Shown: positions 62,090 to 64,000 of the stretch, one piece after another | Layout: every line of letters begins with the position of its first letter | Position numbering within the stretch: position 1 is the first letter of the stretch | NCBI RefSeq assembly: GCF_019966545.1 | Contig: NZ_JAIMIC010000002.1 | Span: 496,001-560,000, forward strand | Reading direction: 5' to 3' | Length of the DNA stretch: 64,000 nucleotides | DNA from: Heliomarina baculiformis | GTDB taxonomy: Bacteria; Pseudomonadota; Alphaproteobacteria; Rhodobacterales; Rhodobacteraceae | Program-made: the position numbers and the translations under genes | The notes under the pieces: model-generated | The model's database searches: none | Told to the model about the DNA's origin: nothing | What the model saw: the letters and a program-made list of their open reading frames with translations, nothing else

Positions 62090-62881
62090 TCAGGCGATCA
62101 TCGCTCCCGAGCCGTGCAGATCCTCGTCCGAGCGCTCAAAGGCGAGCGGCCCGAAATCCCCGAAATGTTCGATATGCGGGAAAAGGTTGAAGAAGATGCT
62201 GCGCATCTGCTGGCTGGTGGAGCGCGCCGCGCCGGTGCCGGGGTGGTAGGTTTCGAACTCCAGACCGCCGATACGGATAGTGCAGTGACGCTTTACACAG
62301 AGGTGGAACAGTTCAACCGGCGTCGGGGGCGCGGTTTCGATCGCGCTCATCCCGTCGACGAATTCCTGTGCCAGAGTTAGCTTGTGGCCGCTGTCATGGG
62401 CGTTGCGAAGGTGCGGCGGTGTGTAAAGGACGCGGGCAGCGCTGCCGACCACGACATCGGATAGCGGGCGCTGCATGCCAAAGGCATCCGCCATGAAGCG
62501 GGTCAGGCGCATGTTGCGTCCCTGCGGGCCGGGACGTCCGGGCACCAGCGTCGTGCTGCCTTTCCAGAGCAGTTTCTGAACCGAGCCTTCGGCTGAAATG
62601 ATCTCGTCTCCGGGTAGCAGATCCTCGACCGCGATATGGCCGGATACGGTGGGGATCAGCGCACCGCGCGAAAAGGCGCAAAAAGCGTCTTCGAACAGGG
62701 GCAGGGCAGGGGCGATGTGGCGCGCTTCGGTAAACGACCCATCCGGCAAGAGCGAGGTGACTTCGTAGCGGCGGAGCTGCTGACGAGGTTTATCGCGAAG
62801 GTCGGCCGGATTGTTCATATCGGGAGAGGCAGTCTGCACGGCACGATGCGCCGCCAGGGAAAGCGATGTGGGGAGAGTCAT
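62090..62881 (-). CDS. Hint-domain protein with Ala at the catalytic Cys position
   Basis: 263 residues. The Hint-like module starts near residue 69: AFSRGALIPTVSG aligns with CFTPGTHILTERG of the Hint protein at 16 kb, putting Ala69 where the nucleophilic Cys should be (a Cys, C68, is one position earlier). VEDLLPGDEI follows at about 84. The N-terminal 60 residues carry a short motif (RRYEVTSLLPDGSF, HIAPALPLFEDAF) that I recall from Roseobacter Hint proteins. Self-cleavage by the usual route looks impossible. Function unknown. Confidence 0.8.
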   Translation of the reverse strand: MTLPTSLSLAAHRAVQTASPDMNNPADLRDKPRQQLRRYEVTSLLPDGSFTEARHIAPALPLFEDAFCAFSRGALIPTVSGHIAVEDLLPGDEIISAEGSVQKLLWKGSTTLVPGRPGPQGRNMRLTRFMADAFGMQRPLSDVVVGSAARVLYTPPHLRNAHDSGHKLTLAQEFVDGMSAIETAPPTPVELFHLCVKRHCTIRIGGLEFETYHPGTGAARSTSQQMRSIFFNLFPHIEHFGDFGPLAFERSDEDLHGSGAMIA

Positions 62882-63176
62882 TTGTTCCGGCCCTTTTCTT
62901 TTGGGTCAGATCTGCGCCGGCCCCCACCGACAACGACAAATCGACGTATTAACGTATTGATCTGCTACACAGGTTAAATGGCGGTATTTCGCTTAATTTG
63001 TCAAAGACTGATTGTTATTGGTGTTTGTGCGCAAACAATACCCGAGGTGACTTTCGTTATTGTCCCCACTGGCTTTTCAATCCCGCCACATTTGCGATGA
63101 ATTAATCGGCAATCTTTCGCTGGTTGTGTATGGACAAGCGAATCTCTTGGGCCATCGTCAGCGAAAGCGGCCCCTG
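62882..63176. other. Non-coding gap upstream of the second Hint gene
   Basis: About 295 nt without a supported gene. A/T-rich around 62930-63010, where the Hint gene promoter probably lies. Holds one copy of an 18-nt sequence (GCCACATTTGCGATGAAT, 63085-63102) that recurs with one change at 63674. Confidence 0.45.
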
Positions 63177-63217
63177 AAAAAACGATACCCGCCCTGTCAA
63201 AAACTGACAGGACGGGC
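63177..63217 (-). terminator. Terminator of the 48-residue small protein gene
   Basis: On the minus strand CCCGTCCTGTCA pairs with TGACAGGGCGGG (one G-U) across a 5-nt loop and is followed, after five bases, by six T. Lies 63 nt downstream of the small ORF stop. Confidence 0.8.
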
Positions 63218-63279
63218 ATCTAAGCCAGCCGGATAGTTTGGGGCATCGTCCGGTTGGTTGGGCGTATTTCGTGAGTTCG

Positions 63280-63426
63280 TCAGGCAGAGCGTTGTTTCGA
63301 CGTCTCCACCTTGGCGCGACGGGCGATCATGGCAGCGCGGTTTGACCCGCGTGACCAGGGCAGGGAAGTTTCCGAATTGCGCGCTGCTGCGACAACGGAT
63401 TTGATGAAACGGTTATTGTTTTTCAT
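63280..63426 (-). CDS. 48-residue basic small protein
   Basis: Encodes MKNNNRFIKSVVAAARNSET... ending KVETSKQRSA; Arg/Lys-rich with a LPWSRGSNRAAM core. The ATG has AGGAG 8 nt upstream, and a terminator follows, so it looks like a real single-gene unit. I recall similar small proteins of this pattern (RFIKSVVAAA, LPWxRG) annotated as hypothetical in Rhodobacterales; this is from memory. No known function; a nucleic-acid-binding role would fit the charge but is a guess. Confidence 0.72.
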   Translation of the reverse strand: MKNNNRFIKSVVAAARNSETSLPWSRGSNRAAMIARRAKVETSKQRSA

Positions 63427-63710
63427 TCTGTCTCTCCTCGTTTGTCGCGGCGCATCCGTTCGCGTTCTCTGTTGTCCGGTGCGTCTTGGTTAATCTCGCG
63501 CCTGTTTGAGGCAGAGATATGGCGGCTTTTGGGAGAAACCTGAAATTTTCCTTGCGGGCCAAAATCTCGGTCAGCCTGCAGCAAGTGCACTGGAATCGTT
63601 GAGAGATTCAATTCGGCAAAAATTCGGAGATCGCGAGGTGGCACGAGATTGCCGAGAGTCCTCGTCAAGCTTTGCCACATTTGCGACGAATCCCCCGCGG
63701 GGGAATCCTA
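63427..63710. other. Gap between the small protein gene and pgeF
   Basis: 284 nt with no supported gene; open frames on both strands look like chance. Must hold the small-protein promoter. Contains the second copy of the 18-nt sequence (63674-63691). Confidence 0.4.
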
Positions 63711-64000
63711 TCAAAGCCGGATGACCGAGATCAGCCGCCCGTAATCGGCTTCGCTGCGATGAGTGCTGCGCCGGTAGGAATAGAACCTGTCCGCGTCGGA
63801 GTAGGTGCAGTGCCGGGTCCATTCCGCGTGGCCTATTCCCGCGCTGCGCAAGCGGTGCAGCCCGTAGGCGGGCAGGTCGAACATCATCCTGTCGCCTTCA
63901 CCACCCGCGAAGAAACGGGAATTCTGCGGGTCTTCGGCCATGAAATCGTCAAGGAATTCCGGCCCGACCTCATAGGCCCGCTGGCTGATCGACGGGCCGA
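63711..64000 (-). CDS. pgeF: Peptidoglycan editing factor PgeF (multicopper polyphenol oxidase-like), C-terminal part
   Basis: Frame open to the right edge; the visible 95 or so residues are the C-terminus. GPSISQRAYEVGPEF and CTYSDADRFYSYRRSTHRSEADYGRLIS match the YfiH/PgeF/DUF152 family signature. E. coli PgeF hydrolyses misplaced amino acids from muropeptide precursors; purine nucleoside phosphorylase activity is also known in the family. N-terminal metal ligands are outside the window. Confidence 0.9.
   Translation of the reverse strand, partial: GPSISQRAYEVGPEFLDDFMAEDPQNSRFFAGGEGDRMMFDLPAYGLHRLRSAGIGHAEWTRHCTYSDADRFYSYRRSTHRSEADYGRLISVIRL

Noticed and set aside
63506-63724. + strand open frame of 72 codons
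   Set aside because: No ribosome site, no domain character, and it runs into pgeF antisense.

Overview
The window is a chromosomal stretch of an alphaproteobacterium, most likely a marine member of the Roseobacter group (Rhodobacterales). Evidence: G+C-rich coding, an F1-only atpHAGDC operon with no F0 genes beside it, a CIRCE-controlled groESL, a DddQ-type DMSP lyase, Hint-domain and RTX exoproteins, a fused sulfate adenylyltransferase/APS kinase, Hsp20 next to a DUF1150 protein, and a 48-residue Arg-rich small protein of a kind I recall from this family. No insertion sequence, prophage, CRISPR array or integrase was seen. Gene density and codon use look uniform, so this reads as core genome with a few accessory exoprotein and catabolic genes.

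Layout. 1-8.1 kb: 5' part of valS (leaving at the left edge), zntB, an HD-domain protein, and an orphan molybdenum hydroxylase large subunit overlapping a DUF2235 hydrolase. 8.1-14.9 kb: a thioesterase, divergent metF/metR with a MetR-like box, ketopantoate reductase, an MDR oxidoreductase, suhB, a GFA-family protein coupled to a rhomboid protease, and tRNA-Leu(UAA). 15-22.9 kb: LpxR-like outer-membrane protein, Hint protein, rpsD with promoter and terminator, an endonuclease/exonuclease/phosphatase-family protein, the overlapping hisC-tyrA-extensin set and ChaC. 23-30.4 kb: a MotA/ExbB-like plus MotB/OmpA-like pair whose second member carries about 500 residues of coiled coil, then clpA, gloB and a methyltransferase. 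30.4-35.7 kb: the ATP synthase F1 operon, with a leader hairpin and a short upstream ORF overlapping the atpH start. 35.8-43.4 kb: prs, an HCCA isomerase-like/hydrolase pair, ltaE-UPF0260-ribF, MaoC, a HAD protein and family II pyrophosphatase. 43.4-52.8 kb: groESL, GNAT, DMT exporter, lipase-phnM, purEK, DMSP lyase, DUF465, Hsp20 and DUF1150. 52.9-64 kb: an M23/propeller/RTX exoprotein, PhzF, a GT10-like glycosyltransferase, sat-cysC, a membrane/2Fe-2S/adenylate cyclase fusion, trxB, an Lrp-family regulator, a second Hint protein, the 48-residue protein and the 3' end of pgeF.

How it fits together. Housekeeping genes cover energy (F1), protein quality control (GroESL, ClpA, Hsp20), one-carbon/methionine supply (metF/metR), sulfate activation (sat-cysC), redox (trxB, gloB, ChaC) and purine synthesis (prs, purEK). 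Surface and secreted functions cluster around LpxR, the Hint proteins, the RTX protein and the secreted lipase.

The items most worth a second look are the MotAB-like coiled-coil pair, the membrane/Fe-S/cyclase fusion, a 34-nt repeat found twice with a structurally conserved but sequence-divergent hairpin, the M23-propeller-RTX fusion, and the upstream ORF in the atp leader.
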